The notes below the pieces were generated by a model. That model was not told the origin of the DNA and made no database searches. It worked only from the letters and a program-made list of their open reading frames with translations. 64,000 nt of DNA from Actinocatenispora sera (GTDB lineage: Bacteria > Actinomycetota > Actinomycetes > Mycobacteriales > Micromonosporaceae), in the NCBI RefSeq assembly GCF_018324685.1, contig NZ_AP023354.1, positions 6,344,426 to 6,408,425 of the forward strand, written 5' to 3'. Shown piece after piece: positions 43,956 to 52,798 of the stretch. The first letter of the stretch is position 1, and every line of letters starts with the position of its first letter. Position numbers and translations under genes: made by a program.

Positions 43956-44849
43956 ATGGCGACGGGCACCGATCAGACCCGCGCCCGCGGCCGGTTGCTC
44001 ACCGCATCCGCCCGGCACAGCTACGATCCCGACCTCGACATCGACTGGTCGGCACCGGTGCCCGACGGCGTGCCGAGCCTGCCCGAGCACCGCGTCTCGC
44101 TATACGGAACGCCGCTGTGGCAACGGCTCACCCCCGAGCAGCGCATCGCGCTCGGCACCCACGAGTGGTGCTCGATCACCAGGTTCGGCATCTGGTTCGA
44201 GACGCTGCTGATGCGCATGCTGCTGCGCGACATCTACCGGCGCGACCCCGGCAGCGACTACGTGCAGTACGCGCTGACCGAGATCGGCGACGAGACCCGG
44301 CACAGCATCATGTTCGCCCGCGAGGTCGAGAAGCTCGGCGCGAGCCAACACGCACCCGGTACCGGCCTGCTGCGGCTCGGCGCGCTGTTCGGTGCGGTCG
44401 CCCCGCGCGGGCCGGCGATGTTCGCCGCCACCCTGCTCACCGAGGAGACCCTCGACCGACTGCAGCGCGAGCTGATGGCCGACGAGACGCTGCAACCGCT
44501 GGTACGCATGACCTCGCGCATCCACGTGGTGGAGGAGGCGCGGCACGTCACGTTCGCCCGTACCGAGCTGGCGCGGCAGGTCGCGGTCACCTCGCGCCCG
44601 ACACTGTTGCGGCACCGGCAGCTCACCGCGGCGGCTGCGTACGTCGTGTCGGCCAACCTGATCCATCCCGGCGTGTACGCGGCGGTCGGCCTCGACCCGC
44701 GCCGGGCGCGCGCGCTCGCCCGGGCCAACCCGTACCACCGGGAAACCCTGCGCTGGATGGGCAAGCCGGTCACCGACTTCCTCACCGAGGTCGGCATGAT
44801 CGGCCGCCCCGGCCGCGCCCTCTGGCGCCGCTCCGGCTTCCTCGCCTGA
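43956..44849 (+). CDS. AurF-like diiron oxygenase
   Basis: 297 residues of the P-aminobenzoate N-oxygenase AurF family (PF11583). Iron-ligand helices are visible as THEWCSITRFGIWFETLL, EIGDETRHSIMFAREVE (E-x-x-R-H) and IHVVEEARHVTFARTEL (E-E-x-R-H). AurF oxidises aryl amines; relatives act on other amines or alkyl groups, and the substrate here is not evident. AAGGAGGT precedes the ATG at 43956. It is controlled from a promoter bracketed by two TetR operators. Confidence 0.88.
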   Translation: MATGTDQTRARGRLLTASARHSYDPDLDIDWSAPVPDGVPSLPEHRVSLYGTPLWQRLTPEQRIALGTHEWCSITRFGIWFETLLMRMLLRDIYRRDPGSDYVQYALTEIGDETRHSIMFAREVEKLGASQHAPGTGLLRLGALFGAVAPRGPAMFAATLLTEETLDRLQRELMADETLQPLVRMTSRIHVVEEARHVTFARTELARQVAVTSRPTLLRHRQLTAAAAYVVSANLIHPGVYAAVGLDPRRARALARANPYHRETLRWMGKPVTDFLTEVGMIGRPGRALWRRSGFLA

Positions 44850-44892
44850 CCGGACGCGCGACGCGGGCGGGCACTCGCCGCCGGCGAACCGG

Positions 44893-45360
44893 TCACCGGC
44901 GCACCGCGCGCCGGCCCAGCGAGCGTTGGAACCGCAGCAGGTACCCGTCCGGATCGGTCACCAGGAACTGCTCGACCCCGGCCTCCTCGGCCCCGATCCG
45001 GTACCACGTGGTCTCGGTCGGCTGGAACAACCGGTACCGCGCCGACGCCAGCGCGTTGCGGATCGGCCGCAGGTCGGCGACCGCCAGCTGCAGGTTGATG
45101 CCCCGGCCCAGCGGTGGTTCCAGTGGCCCGGTCACCCAGTCGCGTCCGATCCCCCGCTGGTCGAGCATCACGTGCGCGCCGCCCAGCGACAGGTAGGCGA
45201 ACCCCTCCGCCGGCCGCTCGTACTCGACGGTGAAGCCGCACAGGCCGCACCAGAAGCGCAGGCTCGTCGCGAGGTCGGTGACCGACAGCTCCGGTACCAG
45301 CGCCGGCTCGCCTCCGGTAGTCACCAGCCCATGCTCGCAGAACCACCGGCGCCAAGGCAC
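44893..45360 (-). CDS. VOC-family protein (glyoxalase/bleomycin-resistance type)
   Basis: 155 residues with a two-beta-alpha-beta-beta-beta VOC pattern: VPELSVTDLATSLRFWCGLC, EGFAYLSLGGAHVMLDQRG, then LQLAVADLRPIRNAL and EQFLVTDPDGYLLRFQRSLG. Proteins of this size dimerise and bind bleomycin-like drugs or catalyse simple metal-dependent reactions. The GTG at 45324 would remove a 12-residue N-terminal tail and fits the fold better; the longer start at 45360 is kept as the open limit. It converges with the diiron oxygenase gene. Confidence 0.85.
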   Translation of the reverse strand: MPWRRWFCEHGLVTTGGEPALVPELSVTDLATSLRFWCGLCGFTVEYERPAEGFAYLSLGGAHVMLDQRGIGRDWVTGPLEPPLGRGINLQLAVADLRPIRNALASARYRLFQPTETTWYRIGAEEAGVEQFLVTDPDGYLLRFQRSLGRRAVRR

Positions 45361-45381
45361 CCGCCCGGCGCCGATGTGGCG

Positions 45382-47010
45382 TCAGTGGCCGGGCAGCTGC
45401 AGGGCCCGGCGGGCGAGGTGGAAGAACTGGTCGCCGCGCACCACCGTGTACGGGTCGGCCAGCGACGCGGCGATCGTGCCGACGTCGGTCGGGTTGAGGT
45501 TCCAGGACAGGATCCCGATCGACAGGAACAGCGGTGCGTCGCCGGACCAGCCGGCGGCCGAGGCAGCGATCGCCTCCTGCGCCTCGGCGACGCTGCTGGT
45601 CAGGTAGCTCACCGCCTGCGGCGTGTCGCGGTGCAGCACGGACAGTTCGGTGCGCGTGGTCCAGTCCTTGAACAGCCCGAGCGGCCGCACGTCGCGGAGG
45701 TAGCGCGCGGCCTCGGCGTCGGACAGCGGTACGTCGTCGCCGTCGATGCGGTTCAGGATCACCGCGGCGTCCATCCCGGTGCGCCGCATGTACCGGGCGG
45801 TCATCCCGGTGAAGGCGCCGAGCGTGTCGTCCGGCCACGGCGACGGGTAGGCGTAGCCGGCGCCGGACGGCCCGGCCATCAGGTAGTCGTTGCGGGTCGC
45901 GGTGCGCTGGTAGTGGCTCAGGAACACCGGCGCCGCGTCGATCAGCAGCGGGTTGGTCGACCAGTTCAGCGGCACCGTGCCGCGGCCCGGGTCGTCCCAC
46001 AGCTGCCGCATCTTGTGCTGGTTGTACTGCAGGTTGTCACCCTCGGTCATCGAGAACGTGACGTACACGCGGTTGGCCAGCGGCGGCGCCGGCAGCGAAC
46101 GCTGGCCGGCGGAGACCGGCGCGGATGCCCCGCCGTACACGGTGAGGTTCTGCGAGTGGTCGGCCGCGAGCACGATCACCCCGTGCCGGGAGGTCAGCTC
46201 GGTACCGTCGCTCTCGCCGCCGACGCCGGCCGGCCACCAGCCGAGGAACGCCGTACCGGGCGCCATGTCGCTCATCACCCGGTCGCCGATGGCCCGCGAC
46301 TCCGGTACGTCGGCGTGGATCCACAGCGTCAGCGCCCTCGTCGCGACCGCGTAGTCGCGCAGGTCGCACAGGGTGTTCTCCGGGTCCAGGCCGACCAGGA
46401 TCCGGTGCTCGGTGTGCGGCCACAGGGTGTCGACCGCCCAGGTGTACGCGGCGATCTCGTCGGCGAACCGGCCACGAAGGTCGGCGACCACCGGCAGGTC
46501 GGACAGCGAGTCCAGCTGGTCCGGCGAGACGATGATCGCGTCGTGCAGGCCGGCGAGCGTGGTGGCCACGTTGCGGGTGGCCGGCAGGTCGGGGTCGGTG
46601 ACCACGACGCCATGCACGACCGATCGGTACCGCCGCAACAGCTCGGCGGGTGAGCCGATCGTGCGGTAGCGCAGCCCGGCGGTGCGCAGCCAGGTCAGGC
46701 CGCCCTCGTCGGCCGGCCGCAGCGTCGCGCTCCGCGGCCGGGTCCGGTTGACCAGTCCCTGCAGGCTCGCGACGAGCAGCTGGTCGGCGTCGCTGGCGTC
46801 GGTGAGGTCGACCAGATCCAGCACGGCCGGCGCGGCGAAGTGTGGCAGCACCTGCCCGCGCGGCCAGTCGATGCCGGTACGGCCGGGTGCCGCCGCGGCG
46901 GGCACCGACCCGGTGCTGGCGCCGAGTGCGGCCGCGCCGGCGGCGGTGCCGGCTCCGATCAGCAGCTGGCGGCGGGTGGGACGCAGGGAACGTGCCGAAT
47001 CCGTGAACAT
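45382..47010 (-). CDS. Secreted GxGYxYP-family putative glycoside hydrolase
   Basis: 542 residues. A Tat-like signal (RPTRRQLLIGAGTAAGAAAL) is followed by the GxGYxYP family body: LVDLTDASDADQLLVASLQG near the mature start, YVTFSMTEGDNLQYNQHKM, and the naming motif GPSGAGYAYPS at about 378-388. PF14323 proteins occur in polysaccharide-use loci and are thought to be glycosidases; no substrate is established. A perfect GACAACGTTGTC palindrome lies 40 bases upstream, similar to the element in front of the alpha-mannosidase, so both are probably induced by the same sugar. Confidence 0.87.
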   Translation of the reverse strand: MFTDSARSLRPTRRQLLIGAGTAAGAAALGASTGSVPAAAAPGRTGIDWPRGQVLPHFAAPAVLDLVDLTDASDADQLLVASLQGLVNRTRPRSATLRPADEGGLTWLRTAGLRYRTIGSPAELLRRYRSVVHGVVVTDPDLPATRNVATTLAGLHDAIIVSPDQLDSLSDLPVVADLRGRFADEIAAYTWAVDTLWPHTEHRILVGLDPENTLCDLRDYAVATRALTLWIHADVPESRAIGDRVMSDMAPGTAFLGWWPAGVGGESDGTELTSRHGVIVLAADHSQNLTVYGGASAPVSAGQRSLPAPPLANRVYVTFSMTEGDNLQYNQHKMRQLWDDPGRGTVPLNWSTNPLLIDAAPVFLSHYQRTATRNDYLMAGPSGAGYAYPSPWPDDTLGAFTGMTARYMRRTGMDAAVILNRIDGDDVPLSDAEAARYLRDVRPLGLFKDWTTRTELSVLHRDTPQAVSYLTSSVAEAQEAIAASAAGWSGDAPLFLSIGILSWNLNPTDVGTIAASLADPYTVVRGDQFFHLARRALQLPGH

Positions 47011-47050
47011 CTACCGAGCTCCTCGTCGACGGGATCCACCGGTGATGTCC

Positions 47051-47062
47051 GACAACGTTGTC
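47051..47062 (-). promoter_or_regulatory. LacI-like operator upstream of the GxGYxYP gene
   Basis: GACAACGTTGTC is a perfect 12-bp palindrome with central CG; with its flank the minus strand reads TTGACAACGTTGTC. Same motif as at 42624-42637. Confidence 0.7.
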
Positions 47063-47119
47063 AAAGCGCATAAATCCCTGTCAAGAGCCGCAAGCCGGGC
47101 ATCGGTGTGCAACCGGACA

Positions 47120-47290
47120 CGGCGCGCCGCGACGATCGGACACGGTGCCGCGGCGATCGGCCGACCTCGGCCACGACGGCGCAGCGGATCGGCCGAACCC
47201 GGCACGGCGCCGCGGCGAACCACCCGACCTCGGCGACGACGGCACCGCGAACCAGCGGAACCGGGCACGATGGTGCGGCCGGCGGCGACC
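47120..47290. repeat. Degenerate tandem repeats in an intergenic region
   Basis: Two imperfect copies of about 60 bases (near 47160-47219 and 47221-47285) share CCGACCTCGGC.ACGACGGC and GAACC.GGCACG. A weaker third unit precedes them. No gene is supported between 47063 and 47345. Confidence 0.5.
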
Positions 47291-47313
47291 CGAGCCGGCC
47301 AGCGGCCGCACCC

Positions 47314-47339
47314 CCGCCGGGCGGCCTGCCGCCCGGCGG
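47314..47339 (-). terminator. Terminator hairpin after the secreted-protein gene
   Basis: A perfect 11-bp stem (CCGCCGGGCGG with its complement) and a CCTG loop, lying six bases past the stop of the minus-strand gene ending at 47346. There is no T tract. Confidence 0.7.
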
Positions 47340-47345
47340 ACACGA

Positions 47346-48623
47346 TCACGGCAGGGTGGACACGGGCAGGGCGAAGAGGGTGCGGCCGCAGGTCTGGCCG
47401 TGATCGGAGCACACCGCCGACGACCACTCGGTCACCGACCACACCAGCCCGGTCGCCCAGTCGTACGTCAGCGCCTCGGGATGCATCCCCCAACACGCCG
47501 GGCCGGCCGGGTCACCGCACTGGGACGGCACGCTGGCGCTGGTGGTCTGGTCGTACAGCCGGCCGTTGGTCACCGCCGAGGAGTGCGCGACGTACCAGTG
47601 CCCGTCGTGGCCGAGCACGCCCTGCATGTTGCCGACCCCGCTGCGGTACGCGTCGCTCGCGGCCACGGTGCCGCCCGAGCCGGCGGCGAGCAGGAAGTCG
47701 CTGCCCATCGGGTACCGGTAGAGGCGGCCGTGCTTGGTCTGGTCGCTGAAGTACTCGGTGGTGACGATCGAGTCGGGCGAGGTGGTGCGGTCCAGCGACA
47801 TTGAGGAGAAGCACGGCACCGCGGTGTCGGAGTCCAGGTCACAGGTGCCGCCGGTGTAGCTGTAGTAGCCGATCTGCATCATCGCGTACTTGTAGCCGTA
47901 GGCGGCGTACCCGCCGGACACCTTTCCGATCGCCGCGGCGCTGCTCGACATCTGCAGGATGTGCGTGGTGGCGAAGACCCGGATCGCGGTCGAGGTGTTA
48001 CCGACCGCGGTGACGTAGATCTTGTCGCCGTACCAGGCCATGCCGCCGACGTGTGCCTTCGCCGCGGTGAACGTCGACCCGGTGCTGTTGGGCGCCGCGA
48101 GGTAGACCTGCCGGAACGCCGCGGCCGACGGGGTGTTGTCGTTGACGAACATCAGCCGGGCGTCGTCGTAGCGGCTCTTGCCGTCCGAGCCGGTGCCCAG
48201 CGTCGACTCGCCGTGCCAGCCGGAGATGAGGATCTTGTCGGCTCCCCACATGCCGTCGTCGTCGGCGTCGCCGGAGGTGGTGATCGACTGCGGCGTCCAG
48301 GCGGTACTGCCGGCCCGGTCGGCGTCCCAGCACAGCTTCGTGGTGGCGGTCGGCGCGATCGGCAGCGCCGCCTGCTCCGCCGCGGTACAGCCGGTCATGG
48401 CGTGGTTGGCGTCGTGCACGACCGTGTTGGCCGAGACGTTGGGCAGCGCCGCGTCCAGCGCGGACAGCGCCGCGGCCGGGGTGGCGTGCCAGACCAGGTT
48501 CTGCTGGGTGGTGCTGGTCAGCGGGTCGGTGTAGGCCGCGGCGGCGGGCGTGGCCCAGGTCAGCAGGGCGGCCACCAGGGTTCCGGTGGCGGCGAGGAGG
48601 GTGGCGGTCCGGACAGTGCGCAT
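47346..48623 (-). CDS. Secreted protein of unknown function
   Basis: 425 residues from the ATG at 48623. A signal peptide is clear (RTVRTATLLAATGTLVAALL, cleavage after ATPAAAA). The mature protein is beta-rich with repeated aromatic strands (HVGGMAWYGDKIYVTAVGN, IRVFATTHILQM, GYAAYGYKYAMMQIGYYSY), MGSDFLLAAGSGGTV and several cysteine pairs. It resembles the beta-propeller-like secreted proteins common in Streptomyces, but I cannot name a family. A weaker copy of the operator motif found at the mannosidase and GxGYxYP genes lies about 145 bases upstream. Confidence 0.8.
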   Translation of the reverse strand: MRTVRTATLLAATGTLVAALLTWATPAAAAYTDPLTSTTQQNLVWHATPAAALSALDAALPNVSANTVVHDANHAMTGCTAAEQAALPIAPTATTKLCWDADRAGSTAWTPQSITTSGDADDDGMWGADKILISGWHGESTLGTGSDGKSRYDDARLMFVNDNTPSAAAFRQVYLAAPNSTGSTFTAAKAHVGGMAWYGDKIYVTAVGNTSTAIRVFATTHILQMSSSAAAIGKVSGGYAAYGYKYAMMQIGYYSYTGGTCDLDSDTAVPCFSSMSLDRTTSPDSIVTTEYFSDQTKHGRLYRYPMGSDFLLAAGSGGTVAASDAYRSGVGNMQGVLGHDGHWYVAHSSAVTNGRLYDQTTSASVPSQCGDPAGPACWGMHPEALTYDWATGLVWSVTEWSSAVCSDHGQTCGRTLFALPVSTLP

Positions 48624-48763
48624 GCGACCTCCGTTCCACGCCGGCGCGGGCCGGCGCTCACCGTGGAGCACCCGGCGCGCCGATGCCGCCGGGCGCCACG
48701 GAGCCGTACCGGCGTCGCAACGCCGACACGGCCACGCGAACGGAATTAATGTGCTCTCACGGG

Positions 48764-48778
48764 AACAACCCTGTCAAG
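48764..48778 (-). promoter_or_regulatory. Weak operator/-35 element upstream of the secreted-protein gene
   Basis: The minus strand reads CTTGACAGGGTTGTT, sharing TTGACA and TTGT with the two better operators but not fully palindromic. TTGACA also matches a -35 box, and CATTAAT about 18 bases on could be a -10. Confidence 0.4.
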
Positions 48779-48799
48779 AAACACCGAAAGGTGCGATCT

Positions 48800-49621
48800 T
48801 CACGAGGAAGGCTCGGCCACGTACGGCGCCGGCTCCGGGTTGGGGACGGCCCCGCCGTACCGCCGGTCCCGGTCGGCGTACTGCTCGCAGGCGTGCCACA
48901 GGTGCCGCCGGTCGAAGTCGGGCCACAGCGTGTCCAGGAACACCATCTCCGCGTACGCCGACTGCCAGAGCAGGAAGTTCGACGTGCGCTGCTCGCCGGA
49001 CGAGCGGACGAACAGGTCCACGTCCGGGATGTCCGGCTGGTAGAGGTAGCGCGCCAGCAGCTTCTCGGTGATCCGGTCGGCGCGCAGCCGGCCCGCCGCC
49101 ACGTCGCGCGCGATCGCCGCCGTCGCGTCCGCCACCTCGGCCCGGCCGCCGTAGTTGACGCAGAACTGCAGCGTCAACTTGTCGTTGTCGCGCGACATCT
49201 GCTCGGCCTGCTCCAGCTCGGTGATCACGCTGCGCCACAGCTTCGGGCGGCGCCCGGCCCAGCGGATGCGTACCCCCATCGCGTTCAGCTCGTCCCGGCG
49301 GCGGTGGATCACGTCCCGGTTGAACCCCATCAGCCAGCGCACCTCGTCCGGCGAGCGGCGCCAGTTCTCGGTCGAGAAGGCGTAGGCCGACAGGTACTTC
49401 ACGCCGAGCTCCAGCGCGCCCTCGATCACGTCGAACAGGGCCGCCTCACCCGCCTCGTGGCCCTTGGTGCGGGGCAGCCCGCGCTGCTTGGCCCAGCGGC
49501 CGTTGCCGTCCATGATGATCGCCACGTGCCGCGGCACCTTGTCCGCCGGGATCCGCGGCGGCCGGGCACCGGACGGATGCGGCGTCGGCGGACGGTAGTC
49601 CCGACGCAACCGAGGGCTCAT
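48800..49621 (-). CDS. uppS: Isoprenyl transferase (polyprenyl diphosphate synthase)
   Basis: 273 residues of the cis-prenyltransferase family, making the long polyprenyl phosphate that carries cell-wall precursors. The N-terminal [10 protein letters not shown] holds the catalytic Asp. [19 protein letters not shown] and [20 protein letters not shown] follow in the normal order. The C-terminus is extended by a short Pro-rich tail. I chose the ATG at 49621; the frame is open to 49705 with unlike sequence. It follows recO on the same strand with a gap of about 175 bases, the usual actinobacterial order. Confidence 0.95.
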   Translation of the reverse strand: MSPRLRRDYRPPTPHPSGARPPRIPADKVPRHVAIIMDGNGRWAKQRGLPRTKGHEAGEAALFDVIEGALELGVKYLSAYAFSTENWRRSPDEVRWLMGFNRDVIHRRRDELNAMGVRIRWAGRRPKLWRSVITELEQAEQMSRDNDKLTLQFCVNYGGRAEVADATAAIARDVAAGRLRADRITEKLLARYLYQPDIPDVDLFVRSSGEQRTSNFLLWQSAYAEMVFLDTLWPDFDRRHLWHACEQYADRDRRYGGAVPNPEPAPYVAEPSS

Positions 49622-49796
49622 CTGTGGCTCCTTGCTGAGAGGTCCTGTCGCCCCGCCGCAGGGATCACGGCGCGCGTCCGAGGCTAGCTGTGCCGGCGCG
49701 CGCACCGCCTTGCCGCCCCGTGCGGCAACCGGAGACGACTGCCGGGCACCACCACACCACGATCAACCGGACGGGGAGCGGCGTCGGGTGACCGGG

Positions 49797-50573
49797 TCAG
49801 CCGCGGTCGACGAGGGGAAGCGAGCGGAGCCCGCGCTCCAGGTGCCACTGCAGCAGGGCGGCGACCAGGCCGCTGCCCTGGCTGCGGGCGGCGGGCTCGC
49901 TGGCGATCGCCGTCCGCCAGTCGCCGTCGGCCAGCGCCACCAGCAAGCGGAGCGTTTCCGGCCGTGGCGCCGCGGCACCCGGTGGACGGCAGGTCGGGCA
50001 CACCAGACCGCCGGACGGCACGCTGACCGCCGGCCGCGAGTCGTCGAACGAGTCGGCCGGCCGGCCGCACACCGCGCACTCGGTCAGCGCCGGCGCCCAG
50101 CCGGTCAACGTCATCGCCCGCAGCAGGTACGAGTCGAGGATCAGCGGCGCCGGCCGGTCGTCCGGCTCGCCGAGGGCGCGCAACGCACCGAGGGTCAGCA
50201 GGTACAGCCGCAAGGACGGCTCCTGCTCCTCGGGGGTGAACCGTTCGGCCGCCTCGGCGATCGCGCTCGCCGCGGTGTAGCGCGGATAGTCGGCGCCGAT
50301 CCGCTTGCCGTACAGCGAGATGCCCTCGACCTGGCTGACCACGTGCAGCGAGCGCCCCTCCGCCAGCTGCACGTCCACGTGCCCGAACGGCTCCAGCCGG
50401 GCGCCGAACCGGCTGGTGGTGCGCCGCACCCCCTTGCCGACCGCGCGCACCCGGCCATGCCGGCGGGTGAACAGGGTCACGATCCGGTCGGCCTCGCCGA
50501 GCTTCTGGCAGCGCAGCACCACCGCGTCGTCGCGGTACAGCTTCCTCGGAAAGGCCCGGCTCACACCGACCAT
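49797..50573 (-). CDS. recO: DNA repair protein RecO
   Basis: 258 residues. The N-terminal OB-fold (YRDDAVVLRCQKLGEADRIV, then LFTRRHGRVRAVGKGVRR) and a zinc site CAVCG...CPTC (about 168-200) identify RecO, which loads RecA onto SSB-coated gaps with RecR. The ATG at 50573 is preferred over the longer open frame. It is divergent from the kinase gene, and uppS follows. Confidence 0.94.
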   Translation of the reverse strand: MVGVSRAFPRKLYRDDAVVLRCQKLGEADRIVTLFTRRHGRVRAVGKGVRRTTSRFGARLEPFGHVDVQLAEGRSLHVVSQVEGISLYGKRIGADYPRYTAASAIAEAAERFTPEEQEPSLRLYLLTLGALRALGEPDDRPAPLILDSYLLRAMTLTGWAPALTECAVCGRPADSFDDSRPAVSVPSGGLVCPTCRPPGAAAPRPETLRLLVALADGDWRTAIASEPAARSQGSGLVAALLQWHLERGLRSLPLVDRG

Positions 50574-50714
50574 TGTCGCGCACGGGGTTGTTGCGGGGCC
50601 CGCCGCAGCCGGCACACGGACCTCTCACACCCCCTGCCCCCGGCAGCGGGCCGGCGACACCGCGGCGGTTCGCGCGGGTACTGGCGGAGGCGGCGGGCAG
50701 TGCACAATGGCCGG

Positions 50715-52601
50715 GTGACCGAGCAGACCGGCCAGCGCGTGCCACCGGGCCAATCCGACATCCCGGTCATCCCCGGCTACTCGCAGCTGGAGCTGGTCAG
50801 CCGCGGCTCCACCGCGCAGGTCTACCGCGCGGTGCAGGACCGGCTGCACCGGCCGGTCGCGATCAAGCTGCTGCGGGTCGACGACGGGCTGACCACCGCC
50901 GAGCAGGTCGAGACCGAGCTCGCGACGACCGTGGCGCTGTCCGCGCAGCCGCACATCGTCAGCATCATCGACACCGGCAGCACCGGCATCGGCCGCCCGT
51001 ACATCGTGATGGAGTACTGCGAGGGCGGCTCGTACGGGCACATCCTCGCCCGCGGTGGCCCGCTGCCGGTCAGCGAGGTCGTCGACGTCGGGGTGAAGGT
51101 CGGCGAGGCGCTGCAGGCCGCACACGAGGTCGGCATCATCCACCGCGACGTCAAGCCGCACAACGTGCTGCGCTCCAAGTACGGCCCGGCGCTGACCGAC
51201 TTCGGCATCGCCCGCGCCGCGAACGACCTGTCCGGCACCATCACGCTGCACAAGCTCACCCCGCAGCACGCTTCGCCGGAGGCGCTGCGGCGCGAGCCGC
51301 AGGGGCCGGCCTCGGACATCTACAGCCTCGCGTCGACGATGTGGAACCTGCTCACCGGGTACCCGCCGTTCGCCGACCCGGGCGACAACTCGCCCGACCC
51401 CTTCGAGTACCGCGACCGGGCGCTGCGCGACCCGCTGCCGCCGATGCCCCGCCCCGACGTACCGCCGTGGCTGCACGACGAGCTGCTGCGGGCGATGGCG
51501 AAGACGCCGGCCGAGCGGCACGCCAGCGCCGGCGAGTTCGCCGCGGCCCTGCGGCGCGGCTGGCTGCGCAGCAGCGGCGAGCTGTCCACCCCCGGCAACG
51601 CCGGCCCGGCCCCGGACGGCACCGGCGGCTCGACACCTGGCGCCGCGGCCGGCTCCAGCGCCGCCGGCCTCGCCACCAGCGCCCCGCATCCAGCTGGCCC
51701 GGGCCAAGCCGGCCACGGCGGCCCGGGTGGCCACGGCGGCCCGGGTGGGCCCGGTACCGGCATGTCCGGTCCGGGTGGCGCGGCGGGCGGGGGCGCGCCG
51801 GCCCGGCACAGCGGGCCGGAGCTGGACAGCCCGTTCCCGCCCTCGCCGTTCGATCCGGCGGCGGGCGGTCAGCTGCCGCCGGTGGATCCGTTCGCCCCGC
51901 TGGAGGCCAACCCGTTCGGGGCCGCCGCCTCGGCCGGCCCGCGCACCGGCGGCCCGGCACCGGGCTGGCCGACTCCCGGCGCACCCGCGGACTGGTCGGC
52001 CACGCCCCCGGTGGATCCGCGCGGCGGCGCGCCGGCGCCGGTCTCGGTACCGCCGGGCTCCGTCGCCGCTCCCCCGGTACCGGTACCGCCCGGGCCGGTC
52101 GCCGCACCGCCCGCGCCGGGGCCGGCCGGGACGCGGCCGGACCAGCCGCGGCGCCGGATCGGCATCTGGCCGTTCATCGCCGCCGCGGTGGTGGGCATCC
52201 TGATCGGGGTCGGCGCGCTGGTCGCGCTTCGGTTGGGGGACAAGCAGAAGACGCCACCGCCGCAGGCGGCGTCACCGACCGCACCGACCAGCGCACCCGC
52301 CGCGGGGCAGGACGCGAGGCTCAAGCCGACCGGGGTGAAGCTCGCCGACCACGGCACCTGGGTGCAGCTGAGCTGGACCGACCGCACCAACGGCGCCGCG
52401 CTCTACCTGGTCACCGGCGGCGTCGCGGGCACCACCCCGACCAAGCTGGCGCAGCCGGCACACGCCACCACGGCCCGGATCGACGCGCTGCGCGCGGACG
52501 CCGACTACTGCTTCGTGGTGATCGGGATGACCGACGTCGACCATGTCAGCCCCGGCGACCGGGTCTGCACCCACCGCACCGGTTCGGCCAGCCCCCGCTG
52601 A
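50715..52601 (+). CDS. Membrane Ser/Thr protein kinase with extracellular FN3-like domain
   Basis: 628 residues from a GTG at 50715. The kinase domain (about 15-285) has the invariant Lys in VAIKLL, HRDVKPHN (catalytic loop), LTDFGIA (DFG) and ASPEAL. The glycine loop is degenerate (SRGSTAQVY). A Gly/Pro-rich linker of about 190 residues follows. One membrane helix lies at about 485-508 (FIAAAVVGILIGVGALVAL), then a Pro/Ala spacer and an FN3-like external domain (about 530-628, WVQLSWTDRTNGAALYLV and DADYCFVVIGM). Such kinases sense envelope signals. The substrate is unknown. Confidence 0.92.
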   Translation: MTEQTGQRVPPGQSDIPVIPGYSQLELVSRGSTAQVYRAVQDRLHRPVAIKLLRVDDGLTTAEQVETELATTVALSAQPHIVSIIDTGSTGIGRPYIVMEYCEGGSYGHILARGGPLPVSEVVDVGVKVGEALQAAHEVGIIHRDVKPHNVLRSKYGPALTDFGIARAANDLSGTITLHKLTPQHASPEALRREPQGPASDIYSLASTMWNLLTGYPPFADPGDNSPDPFEYRDRALRDPLPPMPRPDVPPWLHDELLRAMAKTPAERHASAGEFAAALRRGWLRSSGELSTPGNAGPAPDGTGGSTPGAAAGSSAAGLATSAPHPAGPGQAGHGGPGGHGGPGGPGTGMSGPGGAAGGGAPARHSGPELDSPFPPSPFDPAAGGQLPPVDPFAPLEANPFGAAASAGPRTGGPAPGWPTPGAPADWSATPPVDPRGGAPAPVSVPPGSVAAPPVPVPPGPVAAPPAPGPAGTRPDQPRRRIGIWPFIAAAVVGILIGVGALVALRLGDKQKTPPPQAASPTAPTSAPAAGQDARLKPTGVKLADHGTWVQLSWTDRTNGAALYLVTGGVAGTTPTKLAQPAHATTARIDALRADADYCFVVIGMTDVDHVSPGDRVCTHRTGSASPR

Positions 52602-52798
52602 CACCCCGGCGGCTGCGGGCTCGGTCACAACGAGCGCGGAACGTGGCCAGCAACGACCGGCGTTATCGCCGGCGGTGAGTGATATGGGGCAGAAAAAAGC
52701 GCGCCCTTCCACGGACAAACGTAGCAGCGGGCAGCCGAAAACGGTATCGACCGGACGATCGACTGCACGGCTCGGGCGGCCTGCCTAGCTTTTCCCCC

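Noticed and set aside
44258-46000. 580-codon minus-strand frame
   Set aside because: Overlaps the diiron oxygenase and GxGYxYP genes in a wrong frame. No motif supports it.
47011-47496. Arg-rich frames between the GxGYxYP and secreted-protein genes
   Set aside because: They run through tandem repeats and a terminator hairpin, and look like by-products of GC-rich repeats.
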